From positions 1 to 64,000 of the forward strand of contig CAZQHK010000008.1 in the NCBI GenBank assembly GCA_964593455.1: a DNA stretch of 64,000 nucleotides, given 5' to 3'. The notes beneath the pieces were generated by a model. The model had not been told where the DNA came from. It did not search any database and saw only the letters and a program-made list of their open reading frames with translations. Origin of the DNA: CAZQHK01 sp964593455. Lineage in GTDB: Bacteria > Muiribacteriota > CAYSPT01. The position numbers were made by a program, and so were the translations under genes. Within the stretch, counting starts at the first letter, position 1, and the number at the start of each line of letters is the position of its first letter. Positions 32,813 to 42,051 of this stretch are shown here, piece after piece.

Positions 32813-33964
32813 TTAAGCCATGGCGTCGACTGTCTGACCGCTCATAAGAGTGCCTAGTGAGTTGAGGAGCGTGTTGAGCTTGTTGACTACGGCCGTTTGA
32901 GCCTGAGCTGTTGCATTGACTCCACCGGCGTTTTCATTATCCTTGCTTTTCAACATCTCTTCAGCAGCGGAGGTCTCGCCCCCCTGGCCTCCTCTAGCCG
33001 CCCGGGCTAACCCGAAGGTCAGGTTCATCATATCTTCCACGGCTTCAAGGATTTGCTCCTGGGCTTTCTGTACTCCCTGGTCACCCTGGAACCGATCGAT
33101 CTGCTCCAACTGCTGCAGAGCGGATTCGATCTGGGTTCTGATGGCGCTGGCCCTTTGCTTATTACCCTGTCCGGCTGTTTCATCGCGGCTCTCTGCGGGA
33201 TTTTGACCCGGGACCCCGGAAGTCTCTTCGCTGCCGGAAATAGGCGCTTGGATAATTTGTGGAGCTCCACCATCCACCGGTGAGGTCGGTATACCGGCTG
33301 AGGGCGGTGCAGGAGCAACCACACCCCCTGATGGTGGGGGAATAGTGGGATTGCGCACCGCTGCGGCTGTATCGCGTCCCCCCGAGTCAAAGGCCCCTCT
33401 ATTGAGGAACCTATCGAGACGTTGTAGTTCAGCTCTGGCGGCTTTTTTCAAACCATCGAGTTGCTGTCCGGCAACAGGCTGGTTTGCCGTCGCAAATCCA
33501 CCGATGTCCTCATCTTCTTCCTCTTCACCGGTTTTAGCCAGTCCGCCGTCGGTGTCGGTAGCCGGCGCCGCTTGGGCGGCACCGCCTTTGCCGGCAGCAC
33601 CTTCTCTCCGTATGTCGTCTGCCATGGTATCTAAAGGAGTTTGGGCCGGTCCGCCGGCGCCGAAGTCTGGTTGACGTCCATCGGGATAGATGACACGGGC
33701 GGTTGAAAGACCGCCACGGGCAGCCAAAAACGATCCCTGATACGAAAGATTGAGGGTGATGGCGTCGTAGATGACGTACCCGCCTTCACGGGCCGCCTGA
33801 GCCCTGAAACGGTTGATATTCTGCTGTTCATGGGCGGTAACATTGAGGATACTTTCGTTGGCGGTGGAGGGAGTAGCCAATCCGGGCTCGCCCAGATCGA
33901 GTTTGTAGTTGAGCCTGGGATTCTTTATGTAATCCGCGCTTCCCCGCACTCCGCCAATCGGCAT
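32813..33964 (-). CDS. Ala/Gly/Pro-rich protein of unknown function
   Basis: The 383-residue soluble protein has no signal peptide. About 120 residues of ordered N-terminus (YVIYDAITLNLSYQGSFLAAR) are followed by low-complexity linkers rich in Gly, Ala, Pro and Glu, and by two helical segments near the C-terminus (RTQIESALQQLEQIDRF; VVNKLNTLLNSLGTLMSG). ATG 33964 follows a strong AGGAGG; the longer frame lacks one. The architecture (short helices tethered by disordered linkers) resembles accessory or scaffold proteins of secretion or motility systems, but I recognise no domain. Confidence 0.65.
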   Translation of the reverse strand: MPIGGVRGSADYIKNPRLNYKLDLGEPGLATPSTANESILNVTAHEQQNINRFRAQAAREGGYVIYDAITLNLSYQGSFLAARGGLSTARVIYPDGRQPDFGAGGPAQTPLDTMADDIRREGAAGKGGAAQAAPATDTDGGLAKTGEEEEDEDIGGFATANQPVAGQQLDGLKKAARAELQRLDRFLNRGAFDSGGRDTAAAVRNPTIPPPSGGVVAPAPPSAGIPTSPVDGGAPQIIQAPISGSEETSGVPGQNPAESRDETAGQGNKQRASAIRTQIESALQQLEQIDRFQGDQGVQKAQEQILEAVEDMMNLTFGLARAARGGQGGETSAAEEMLKSKDNENAGGVNATAQAQTAVVNKLNTLLNSLGTLMSGQTVDAMA

Positions 33965-34164
33965 TACAAAACCTCCTAGTATTCCTACTATGAGATTATC
34001 ATATAAATAGCCGGTTGTCAATGGTAGCGCGGTTAATGCAGCTTACAAGAGGACACCTAAATCCGGAGCAATTAAAACGCTCCGAAGACCACTGGTATTT
34101 GCGCTTTTCAACAGCCTGTGATAAAGTAGCAGGAAGTGTATATTATGGGAGGGCCCGGTAATTC

Positions 34165-34395
34165 ATGCCGCTATATGAATATTCATGCTGCCAGTGTGCT
34201 GCTTCATTCGAGCAGCTGCGGCCGATTTCAAAAGCCGATTCGGCTACCTGCCCTCATTGCTCTTCGCAAGATATCAGACGAAAAATATCCCTGGTGGCAA
34301 CCAGATCCAAGGATTCCAGTGGAATCGTCAAATCGGTAGCTGGAACCGGGGGATGCTCGTCCTGCTCAAGCTCTTCTTGCAGCTCATGCCACTAA
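34165..34395 (+). CDS. FmdB-family zinc-ribbon protein
   Basis: The 76-residue protein begins MPLYEYSCCQCAASFEQLRP and continues with ATCPHCSSQ, the two CxxC knuckles of the FmdB/CxxC_CXXC_SSSS family. It ends in the characteristic Cys/Ser/Gly run (GGCSSCSSSSCSSC). Named as a putative regulatory protein, but its function is not established. It lies only 21 nt before the HEAT-repeat gene and probably shares its transcript. Confidence 0.88.
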   Translation: MPLYEYSCCQCAASFEQLRPISKADSATCPHCSSQDIRRKISLVATRSKDSSGIVKSVAGTGGCSSCSSSSCSSCH

Positions 34396-34416
34396 AAGAT
34401 AAAGGGGGAATGGATC

Positions 34417-36429
34417 ATTCCGGAAGATATTGAAAAAAGTAACGGCCAGCCCAAGCAAAATGTTAGAGACAGGCTCAAATCAGATGATCTGAAAGTCAGG
34501 GCCCAGGCCATCGAAGATGCATCCAAAATGGATGATCCAGAAGGGGTCATACTACTCATGGAAGCGTTTGCCGACTCGCATTGGCCTTTCCGTAAAAAGA
34601 GCGCTTCTTTGTTGATGGAACGTGATCCGTCGATTATTCCCATTATGATGGATATTTTGGAGGAAACCAGTAACCAGGACATCAATTACTGGAGTGTGAA
34701 AGTACTGGAAAACTTCGGACCTGAAGCAATGGATGCATTGAAAGAATTATCCGCGTTTCCCGACCGGGAGATTCGGTACTTTGTGGCCACCGCTCTTTCG
34801 TTTATTGAACATGATGGGACGATTCCGATTCTCACTGATATGTTGGGTGACGAGGATTGGGTGGTCAGGCAAGAAGCAGCCAAAGGATTGGAACAGCGCG
34901 GAGACACCGCTATCCAGTACTTGCGGGTCGTGTTTGCCACCGGTGACCAGGATGTGAAGTACTGGATCATTAAGATCATGGGGAGGGTGCTGAAAGAGGA
35001 CGCGGTCAGGATCCTGGAAAAAGCTATCAAAGTCGATGATCCGGAGATGCGCTACCATACGGTAATCGCCCTGGGGGAAACTGATAACGAAGCCGCTGCA
35101 CCGCTTCTTATCGCTGCTTTAAGTGATTCTTCCTGGATTGTTCGCCGCCAGGCGGCAGAAAGCATCGAGCAGCTGGGAGAAAAAGCCGTAAAACATTTGA
35201 TGAAGGCTTTCAATTCGGGTGATGCTGATCTCAAGTATTGGGTCATACGGCTTTATGGCCGTATTATGGGGGGACAAGGGGTGCGCTCTCTGAAAAAGAT
35301 CCTGGAGTCAACGAACGAAAAAGAAACCCAGTATTATGTTATTTCTTCTTTAGGAGAGATAAAAGCTATCGAGGCCGCCCAAACGCTGACCGATTGCCTG
35401 GGGGATGGGAATTGGACCATACGAAAACACGCCGCCGACTGTCTTACGGGGATGGGGAAGTTTGCCCTTAAAGCTCTCGATGCCGCCTCCAGGAAAGAGC
35501 AGAACAATGACTTCTATTTTTGGTGCTCAAAGGTGCTTGAAGGGCTCGGTAAACGTGCTATACCGTTGTTGCTGCGGATTCTCGATCATGAAGATAAAAC
35601 GGTGCGATTGCAGGCAGCCCACGCTCTGGCCGGCAAAGAAGGCAAGAAGGTTGATCAGACCTTGATTCGTCGGCTTTCCGACAAGCTATGGCCGGTGAGG
35701 AAAGAGATCAGCGAGATTCTTATCAAGCGTGGAGAATCAATCGTGCCGACCTTGCTCGAAGAGATGTCATCGGGGACGGACGACATTGTTTTCTGGGGCA
35801 AGAAAGTAATCGGAACCCTGGGAGTGAAAGCCGCTCGGGCTGTGCTGACCTGTCTGGCCGACCAGACCACGGGAAAAATACTGTTGGAAAAAGTGGAACG
35901 TTTCCACGATCCTTATCTTACCGGAGCCCTGGCCAAATATCTGGCAACGAAAGCAGAAGGAGTAATGGCTTCGCGGATCTTCAAGCTGCTGGAACGGGCT
36001 ACGGGGGAGGGGCGTGAAGTATGGGACGCTCTGGATAAGGAGATACGGAAAGCAATCGTGGTCAAGATCTCAGGAAGAAAGACCCAGACCCAGCCGGTAC
36101 CTCGATCCAAACCGGATGACCGGCACAAAGCCACCACCATCAGCATAATGGACGCAAATGTCGAAAACCCCTGCGGTTACCTTTTGGACCAGGATATTGC
36201 CTCCTTGCTGAAGCTATCTCCTCACAAACTGGTTCCTTTATTGGGACAGGCACTCAATCTCAGGTATGGGATTATTCACGGTTTGGTATCGGAATACAGT
36301 TTGGAAGCGGTGGTTGGTGTCACGAAAAAATGGCTCTCGCTGACGGATGAAGAGCAAGGGAAGATAAAGAAAAAAGAAACCTGGTTGAAAAACCATGTGC
36401 GGATGGCAAATCGGGAGACCGGATCTTGA
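34417..36429 (+). CDS. HEAT-repeat protein with apparent ATT start
   Basis: This soluble protein is built almost entirely of HEAT-like repeats (WVVRQEAAKGLEQRGDTAI, WIVRRQAAESIEQLGEKAV, WTIRKHAADCLTGMGKFAL), with a different C-terminal 120 residues. The first in-frame ATG (34528) would cut the first repeat in half: the 37 upstream codons encode LKSDDLKVRAQAIEDASKM, a normal repeat start. No ATG, GTG or TTG exists in that frame after the FmdB stop. ATT 34417, 8 nt after AAAGGGGG, fits best and gives 670 residues. A scaffold role is likely for the family; partners are unknown. Confidence 0.7.
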   Translation: MPEDIEKSNGQPKQNVRDRLKSDDLKVRAQAIEDASKMDDPEGVILLMEAFADSHWPFRKKSASLLMERDPSIIPIMMDILEETSNQDINYWSVKVLENFGPEAMDALKELSAFPDREIRYFVATALSFIEHDGTIPILTDMLGDEDWVVRQEAAKGLEQRGDTAIQYLRVVFATGDQDVKYWIIKIMGRVLKEDAVRILEKAIKVDDPEMRYHTVIALGETDNEAAAPLLIAALSDSSWIVRRQAAESIEQLGEKAVKHLMKAFNSGDADLKYWVIRLYGRIMGGQGVRSLKKILESTNEKETQYYVISSLGEIKAIEAAQTLTDCLGDGNWTIRKHAADCLTGMGKFALKALDAASRKEQNNDFYFWCSKVLEGLGKRAIPLLLRILDHEDKTVRLQAAHALAGKEGKKVDQTLIRRLSDKLWPVRKEISEILIKRGESIVPTLLEEMSSGTDDIVFWGKKVIGTLGVKAARAVLTCLADQTTGKILLEKVERFHDPYLTGALAKYLATKAEGVMASRIFKLLERATGEGREVWDALDKEIRKAIVVKISGRKTQTQPVPRSKPDDRHKATTISIMDANVENPCGYLLDQDIASLLKLSPHKLVPLLGQALNLRYGIIHGLVSEYSLEAVVGVTKKWLSLTDEEQGKIKKKETWLKNHVRMANRETGS

Positions 36430-36453
36430 CTTGAGCATTGACTTGCGGACATC

Positions 36454-37242
36454 ATGATACTTCTCACTAATGACGACGGTTATAACTCACCCGGACTGAG
36501 AGCACTGGCGGCACGGCTAAGCAGTGTTTCGGAGTGCCTGGTGGTTACACCTCGCTATGAACAAAGCGGTGTCAGTTATTCCCTCAACGTTAACCGTCCT
36601 CTCAGAGCTGAACAGGCAATCGTGGCCGGAGTTCCGGCGGTAGTTGTTGACGGTTCACCGGTAGACTGTGTGAAACTGGCCATTTTCGAACTCATGTCTG
36701 AACCGCCTGAATTAGTCGTATCCGGAATCAATATCGGAGTGAATCTGGGTTCTGATATTTTTTATTCAGGCACAGTTGGGGGGGCCCTGGAAGCAGCTCT
36801 TAACGGACTTCCCTCCATGGCGGTTTCAACCGTTCCCGATACGGGCCGGTCTCAGCTCGATTCGGCTGCTGAAGTGGCTGTACAACTGATTTCAAGTATG
36901 AATAATCTTTTCCGGGAACGATCTGGACAGCCCCTGGTACTCAATGTCAATGTCCCCGTTGTTGATGTAAAGATCGATCCGCCGATAGCGGTGTCGCCGG
37001 CCGGTCCTTCGCGCTTCAAGGGAATGTATGAAAAAAGGCTCGATCCTCGAAAAGGGGAATATTACTGGTTGGGTGCGGCTGAAGCGGAACCTCGATGTAT
37101 TCCCGAAGGCTGTGACATTGACCTCTTCCGACGCGGTTTTGTCACCATTACTCCTCTCCTTTTCAACATGACTGACAGCTCGCTTCTCGATACACTTCGG
37201 AATGCTCTTCCTGCGCGGTTTTCGGCTCTTGATGGTGAGTAG
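36454..37242 (+). CDS. surE: 5'/3'-nucleotidase SurE
   Basis: SurE is a survival phosphatase acting on nucleoside 5'- and 3'-monophosphates. The 262-residue product starts MILLTNDDGYNSPGLRAL (metal-binding NDDG), then VTPRYEQSGVSYSL, DGSPVDCVKLAIF, VSGINIGVNLGSDIFYSGTVGGALEAALNG (in parts). All the metal and phosphate contacts are present. It follows the HEAT gene by 24 nt. Confidence 0.94.
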   Translation: MILLTNDDGYNSPGLRALAARLSSVSECLVVTPRYEQSGVSYSLNVNRPLRAEQAIVAGVPAVVVDGSPVDCVKLAIFELMSEPPELVVSGINIGVNLGSDIFYSGTVGGALEAALNGLPSMAVSTVPDTGRSQLDSAAEVAVQLISSMNNLFRERSGQPLVLNVNVPVVDVKIDPPIAVSPAGPSRFKGMYEKRLDPRKGEYYWLGAAEAEPRCIPEGCDIDLFRRGFVTITPLLFNMTDSSLLDTLRNALPARFSALDGE

Positions 37243-37340
37243 TCCTGGTGATATAATGACGCCGGGTGAACAGCCATCTGCAATCACGTCATAATATCGC
37301 GGCGGCTGTGAGCTGAGATCCTGTTGGGGAGGTGTTTTTT

Positions 37341-38243
37341 TTGAACACCGGTTCCGTTTATCTCTCCATGAATCAGGACGATCTGGAGCAGCTCGCAAAA
37401 AAACTTAACTCGAAATATCGCAAATGCGATCTGTGTCCCCGGAAATGTGGGGTAAACCGCATGTCGGGAGAACAGGGTTTTTGCCGGATCTCCTCCCGTC
37501 CTAAAGTTTCCAGTGTGGGACCTCATTTCGGTGAAGAACCGCCTCTGGTTGGACGACATGGTTCGGGAACAATTTTTTTTGCCGGCTGCAACCTGGGTTG
37601 CGTATTTTGTCAGAACGATGATATCAGCCATGGAATAACCGGCCGGGATTGCGGTGCGGAAGAGTTGGCGTCGTTTATGCTGCACCTGCAGGAGCTTGGA
37701 TGTCACAATGTAAATTTCGTAACACCGACACACGTTGTTCCGACTATTGTGGAAGCCTTACATATAGCCGTGAGGCAGGGTTTCAACCTGCCACTTGTGT
37801 ACAACTGCGGAGGGTATGAATCGGTGGACGTGATTCGTCTTCTCGAAGGAGTTGTTGATATTTATATGCCGGATTTAAAATTTACCGATCCGGCGGTATC
37901 GGCCAGATTGACCGGTGTCCACGATTATTACGAGCGGGCGCAAGAAACTCTTCGGGAGATGCATCGACAGGTCGGTGACCTCAAGGAAGATGAACGGGGT
38001 GTTGCCTTCAGGGGGCTTCTGGTCAGACATCTCGTTATGCCCGATTCTCTGGCGGGCACCGGTGAGGTTATGAGATTTTTACTGGAAGATATCTCTCCCG
38101 ATACGGCTGTCAATGTCATGTTTCAATACCGGCCTTGTTACCAGGCCCGAACGTTCCCGGAGATTGCCCGCCGGCCGAACCCGGATGAATGTAAAGAAGC
38201 GTTGATGACTGCTCAATCATATGGTTTAAGAATATTGGATTAA
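37341..38243 (+). CDS. Radical SAM protein, PflX/PflA-like (COG1313 type)
   Basis: The protein of about 300 residues has the radical SAM cluster motif CNLGCVFC (CxxxCxxC) in FAGCNLGCVFCQND. An N-terminal extra Cys set (CDLCPRKCGVNR, GFC) precedes it. The segments NFVTPTHVVPTIVEAL, YNCGGYESVDVIRLL and IYMPDLKF are typical of the PflX group of activase-like enzymes. TTG 37341 is used, 8 nt after GGGGAGG. The next gene is a Memo-AMMECR1 fusion, an association known from the AmmeMemoRadiSam gene set, whose substrate is unknown. Confidence 0.85.
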   Translation: MNTGSVYLSMNQDDLEQLAKKLNSKYRKCDLCPRKCGVNRMSGEQGFCRISSRPKVSSVGPHFGEEPPLVGRHGSGTIFFAGCNLGCVFCQNDDISHGITGRDCGAEELASFMLHLQELGCHNVNFVTPTHVVPTIVEALHIAVRQGFNLPLVYNCGGYESVDVIRLLEGVVDIYMPDLKFTDPAVSARLTGVHDYYERAQETLREMHRQVGDLKEDERGVAFRGLLVRHLVMPDSLAGTGEVMRFLLEDISPDTAVNVMFQYRPCYQARTFPEIARRPNPDECKEALMTAQSYGLRILD

Positions 38244-38264
38244 AAGATGTTGGAGGTGGGGAGG

Positions 38265-39905
38265 GTGCGAAGAAAGGCTCTGTTCTTTCTGGTGCTGCCG
38301 ATAGTGTTACTGGCAACCCAGTTGCCAGGTGAAAACGCGTGTGGATCGGCTCGAAAAGGAGTCCAAAAGGTGAGAGAACCACAGTATGCCGATATGTTCT
38401 ATCCGGGTTCGGAAAGACGTCTTGAAAACATGGTTGATTCCTTACTGGAAGAAGCGGGGCAGAAGATAAAACATCTGCCTGAACTTCCGGAGGGGCGAAT
38501 TGTTGCCCTGATTTCTCCACATGCCGGTCTGGTTTACTCGGGTGCCACAGCGGCCCTTGGTTACCGGATTTTAGCCAAACAGAAGCTGGAAAAAGTGATT
38601 GTGCTTGGCGTACGGCACCGCGGCTATCCGCCCGGGGCGACTATTGAAAAAGTCGATGGCTATCTGACTCCCCTCGGCGTTGTCCCCTTGGCCGGCCTGG
38701 CTGAAAAGTTCATTGATACATCGACCTTCAGTACCGCGCCGGATGATGATCACAGCCTGGAAGTTCAGTTGCCGCTTTTACAGAGGGCTCTGAAAGGTTT
38801 TGAGCTGGTGCCGATCATTATCGGGGAGATGCCGCCGGCCGAGATGGTTGAAGCCGCAACGGCTCTCTCGGAAACGCTGGATGATCAAGAGACAGTTCTC
38901 ATCGCCAGCGGCGATTTTACTCATTACGGTTACCGATTCAGGTACACACCGTTTGGGCACCCGGAGAATCTACCAGATAAGATCCGGGACCTCGACATGG
39001 GGGCGGTAGAGAAGATCCTGGCCATTGACCCGGAGGGATTCGTGGATTATGTCGGAAAAACCGGGGCCACGATCTGCGGCCGAAAAACAATTACCATGTT
39101 GCTTCACACGTTGAAAAAACGACCTGGAATAAAGGGAGTTCTGCTTGAATACACGACTTCCGGCAAACTGACCGGCGATTGGTCCAACTCCGTCAGTTAC
39201 GCTTCCATCGTGTTCGTGGAAACCGCTTCACAGCGCGGATCATCCGGTGATACAAAAAAAGAAAAGGACAGTATAGTTACGCCTGAACAGTCTGGAGGGA
39301 GCCCGGAAATAATGGAACCGGAAAATGAAGAGTTCACCTTATCGAAACAGCAGAAACAGGTCCTCATACGTGTTGCCCGGGAGACCCTGGAGGCCTACAT
39401 CAATAAAGGACAGGTACCGGAAATTGAGGTTAATGATCCTCTGCTCAACGAGAAGTGCGGGGCGTTTGTCACTCTGCATGGCGGAGTCAGCGGATCCGGC
39501 AACCTGCGGGGCTGTATCGGTTACATTGAAGGAGTAAAACCGCTGGTCCAGACCATACAGGATATGGCGGTAGCGGCTTCAACAAAAGATCATCGATTTC
39601 CGCCGGTCCGTTCATCCGAACTGGATAAAATCGATATCGAGATTTCAGTGCTTACACCTCTTAAACAGGAGAAAAACCATAATAATATCGTCATGGGCAA
39701 ACACGGCGTCATCGTCCGGAAAGGGATGAGACATCAGGGAGTGTTCCTTCCTCAGGTGGCTACGGAAACCGGGTGGAACAAAGAAGAGTTCATGGGCCAG
39801 TTGTGCTCACAGAAAGCCGGCCTGCCGCGGGAGGCCTGGAAAGATCCCGATACAGATCTTTTCACCTTTACCGCCATCGTTTTCGGAGAGAAAGATTTCG
39901 AGTGA
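38265..39905 (+). CDS. Exported Memo-AMMECR1 fusion protein
   Basis: The 546-residue protein has an N-terminal hydrophobic export signal (ALFFLVLPIVLLATQLPG). A Memo domain follows (about 35-320) with SPHAGLVYSG, GVRHRGYPP, DDDHSLEVQLP and ATICGRKT, which keep the His, His and Cys positions of human Memo. After a charged linker comes an AMMECR1 domain (about 358-540: KCGAFVTLH, LRGCIGYIEG, DHRFPPV). GTG 38265 follows GGAGGT by 8 nt. Both parts normally occur as separate cytoplasmic proteins, so the signal is noteworthy. It is coupled to the radical SAM gene (21 nt) and overlaps the next gene by 4 nt. Confidence 0.88.
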   Translation: MRRKALFFLVLPIVLLATQLPGENACGSARKGVQKVREPQYADMFYPGSERRLENMVDSLLEEAGQKIKHLPELPEGRIVALISPHAGLVYSGATAALGYRILAKQKLEKVIVLGVRHRGYPPGATIEKVDGYLTPLGVVPLAGLAEKFIDTSTFSTAPDDDHSLEVQLPLLQRALKGFELVPIIIGEMPPAEMVEAATALSETLDDQETVLIASGDFTHYGYRFRYTPFGHPENLPDKIRDLDMGAVEKILAIDPEGFVDYVGKTGATICGRKTITMLLHTLKKRPGIKGVLLEYTTSGKLTGDWSNSVSYASIVFVETASQRGSSGDTKKEKDSIVTPEQSGGSPEIMEPENEEFTLSKQQKQVLIRVARETLEAYINKGQVPEIEVNDPLLNEKCGAFVTLHGGVSGSGNLRGCIGYIEGVKPLVQTIQDMAVAASTKDHRFPPVRSSELDKIDIEISVLTPLKQEKNHNNIVMGKHGVIVRKGMRHQGVFLPQVATETGWNKEEFMGQLCSQKAGLPREAWKDPDTDLFTFTAIVFGEKDFE

Positions 39906-40900
39906 TTCGATCACACACAATCAGGTGTAGTCTGACTACCGTAGCTGTTCTCGCCATACAGTTTTTCCTGACCGGCGCGTCTGCCGGTGATGGATGGGAT
40001 GTCTACACTATCGAGCAAGGTTTCACCAGGAGGCCGACTTCCGCCATTGCCGCCGGCCAGGGAATAGTCTATCTGGCACGATCGAACGGTGCGGTCATCA
40101 AGTTTAACGGTGAGACGTTCAGGGAGATTCAAGGAGTGCAGGAGGCTGTTTCAGGAACCCAGATTACCAGTCTTTTGGTAGAAAATTCCCGAATCTGGAT
40201 AGGAAGCGGAAAGGGACTTTTTCTCCATCACGATTCCGGTACCCGGAACTTCACTTCCCGGGAAGGTTTGAAAGTGAACCGAATCCTGGATATTCAGGTT
40301 GACGAAAGCAAGAATGTTTGGGTTCTGGGGCAGAAGAAACTTGCCCGGGGTAGCTGGTATGGAAACCGATTGGAGTGGACCACGTTCTCCCTGTGGTCGG
40401 GATGGATAAAACAGTTCGATGCCGCCGACTTGCTTATAGATACAAATCAGCGTGTCTGGGTGGCTACCAGTAAAGGAGTGCTTCAGGTTTCCCAGACAGG
40501 TGAAACACGTCTTTTGGGTCCGGAATCCGGGTTGCAGCGGGTAAATACGACTTGTTTGGCTGAAGACGGAGAATCTGGATTATGGGTGGGAGCACACGAT
40601 CATTTCGGCCGAGGAACTGTTTTCAGGATGAAGGATGAGACCTTCCAGGATATGGGGACCGGATTCGGGCTGCCGCGTCTGAAGATCAAAGCCCTCACTA
40701 TAGACGGCCAGGTAGTTTGGGCGGCCACCGATAAAGGTCTTTACAAGTTTGACGGCACCCGTTGGCACAAGTACAGCCGTCTCGACGGTCTGGCGCAGAA
40801 TGATATTGATGCCGTCTTGACCACACCGGAAGGAGTCTATGTCAGGACCGTTTCACGGTATTCCTCGGAACTCAACAGATTGAGTAAAATCTTCGAATGA
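39902..40900 (+). CDS. Secreted beta-propeller (Reg_prop-like) protein
   Basis: The protein of about 332 residues has a signal peptide (TTVAVLAIQFFLTGASAG). It contains repeated propeller blades: ITSLLVENSRIWIGSGKGLF, RVWVATSKGVLQVS, SGLWVGAHDH, VVWAATDKGLYKFDGTRWH. These resemble the two-component-regulator propeller repeats used as periplasmic sensors or binding platforms. GTG 39902 overlaps the stop of the Memo-AMMECR1 gene (GTGA), implying translational coupling and perhaps a shared periplasmic task. The ligand is unknown. Confidence 0.78.
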   Translation: MIRSHTIRCSLTTVAVLAIQFFLTGASAGDGWDVYTIEQGFTRRPTSAIAAGQGIVYLARSNGAVIKFNGETFREIQGVQEAVSGTQITSLLVENSRIWIGSGKGLFLHHDSGTRNFTSREGLKVNRILDIQVDESKNVWVLGQKKLARGSWYGNRLEWTTFSLWSGWIKQFDAADLLIDTNQRVWVATSKGVLQVSQTGETRLLGPESGLQRVNTTCLAEDGESGLWVGAHDHFGRGTVFRMKDETFQDMGTGFGLPRLKIKALTIDGQVVWAATDKGLYKFDGTRWHKYSRLDGLAQNDIDAVLTTPEGVYVRTVSRYSSELNRLSKIFE

Positions 40901-40949
40901 GAATGAGCCCGAATAATTCGGCTAATATTGGAATAGATGAAGGTGGTGT

Positions 40950-42023
40950 ATGAAGATGAAGTTTCGAGTTTATTTCAAAGTAGTGATCGCTCTGGCCGTC
41001 ATTAGTTACATTGGTCTCGCAGTTACCGGGTGCTGCCAGAGAAAGGAAGAGGATATCAAAGTTACCTTCCACGTGGTAAAAGACATGGAACCGACAACGG
41101 CGGCGCCGCCAGCACCGCCCGAGCAGGTGAAGACGCCGCCAACCGGAGTAAAACCGCCGTTGCAGCAGGAGCCTGATTCCGGTGCCGGTAAAGAACCGGT
41201 TCGTCAGCCGCCTGTTGTTCTCGAAAATACGGAAAACCTGGATCCTTACGATCTTGCCTGGAAACTTATCGAAAAGGCCGAGCAGTTGCAGAACAAAGCA
41301 TCGGATCTGAACGGTATGGACGAAGATCCGGGTGCCGCCAAACAGCGGATTTCCTTCCTGAGACAAGCCCTGGCACATCTTGGTGAGGCCAGGAAGATCA
41401 TGAAGAGTAATCCCGGCAGTGTATCTGAAAACGAGCGATACGAGATGCACATGGCGGGCGCCCAGGTGGCGTTCTGGATTTTTCTGGATCTTGATCAATT
41501 CAAACAGGCGCATGATGTTCTGGAACAGTTCGTGGACACGCCGGTTCCCCGGTCCCTGGATAAAGAGAACCGTTTTGGGAGGGAGAACTTTATTCGGGAA
41601 GGGATGTTTCTAACCACGAAATTCCAGGGGGATCTTGAACGAACCCTTCAGATCGGCCGTTCGATACTGGAAGACGAACGTGTGCCGGCTGAAGAAAAAA
41701 TTGGAATTCTTATGGAAATGAAGGAAGCCGTGTATGATCTCGGCCCTCCGCCCATGAGCATCAAATTCGAAAAACAGGGCTACGAGATGATAAAGTCCAT
41801 GGACCTGCCATATGCCGTAAAGGCCGAGGCTTTGATGATCTACATCCAGGACTCGGTGGAGAGAAACGTCGATCTTGGAAGAGGAGACTACTGCCTCAAG
41901 ATGCTGGCGGCGGCCAGGAAAGAGTGTTCGACTATTTTCCTGGACCCGGAAGTGAGAAACGAGTTTGTAAGACAGATCTATAAGTTTGAGAAGCAGGTGG
42001 GGAGACATTTTAGCCAACGGTAG
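40950..42023 (+). CDS. Putative lipoprotein of unknown function
   Basis: The 357-residue product has a lipoprotein signal (ALAVISYIGLAVTGCC, lipobox VTGC). A Pro-rich segment follows (about 50-90: PTTAAPPAPPEQV), then a helical domain with TPR-like periodicity (AWKLIEKAEQLQNKASDL, FWIFLDLDQFKQAHDVLEQF). It is 49 nt after the propeller gene. Envelope location is well supported. The TPR-like reading is an inference from helix spacing. Confidence 0.7.
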   Translation: MKMKFRVYFKVVIALAVISYIGLAVTGCCQRKEEDIKVTFHVVKDMEPTTAAPPAPPEQVKTPPTGVKPPLQQEPDSGAGKEPVRQPPVVLENTENLDPYDLAWKLIEKAEQLQNKASDLNGMDEDPGAAKQRISFLRQALAHLGEARKIMKSNPGSVSENERYEMHMAGAQVAFWIFLDLDQFKQAHDVLEQFVDTPVPRSLDKENRFGRENFIREGMFLTTKFQGDLERTLQIGRSILEDERVPAEEKIGILMEMKEAVYDLGPPPMSIKFEKQGYEMIKSMDLPYAVKAEALMIYIQDSVERNVDLGRGDYCLKMLAAARKECSTIFLDPEVRNEFVRQIYKFEKQVGRHFSQR

Positions 42024-42051
42024 CAGTCAGGAAAAACACCCTGGCAGACTC

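Noticed and set aside
37341..38243. Naming the radical SAM gene as the standard AmmeMemoRadiSam radical SAM enzyme
   Set aside because: The Cys-rich N-terminus and internal motifs look closer to the PflX group. Only the neighbourhood supports the other name, so I kept the general call.
40908..40925. Fragment of a family I arm upstream of the lipoprotein gene
   Set aside because: It shares only CCCGAATAATTC with copy C and folds on itself; no core sequence follows, so it may be chance.
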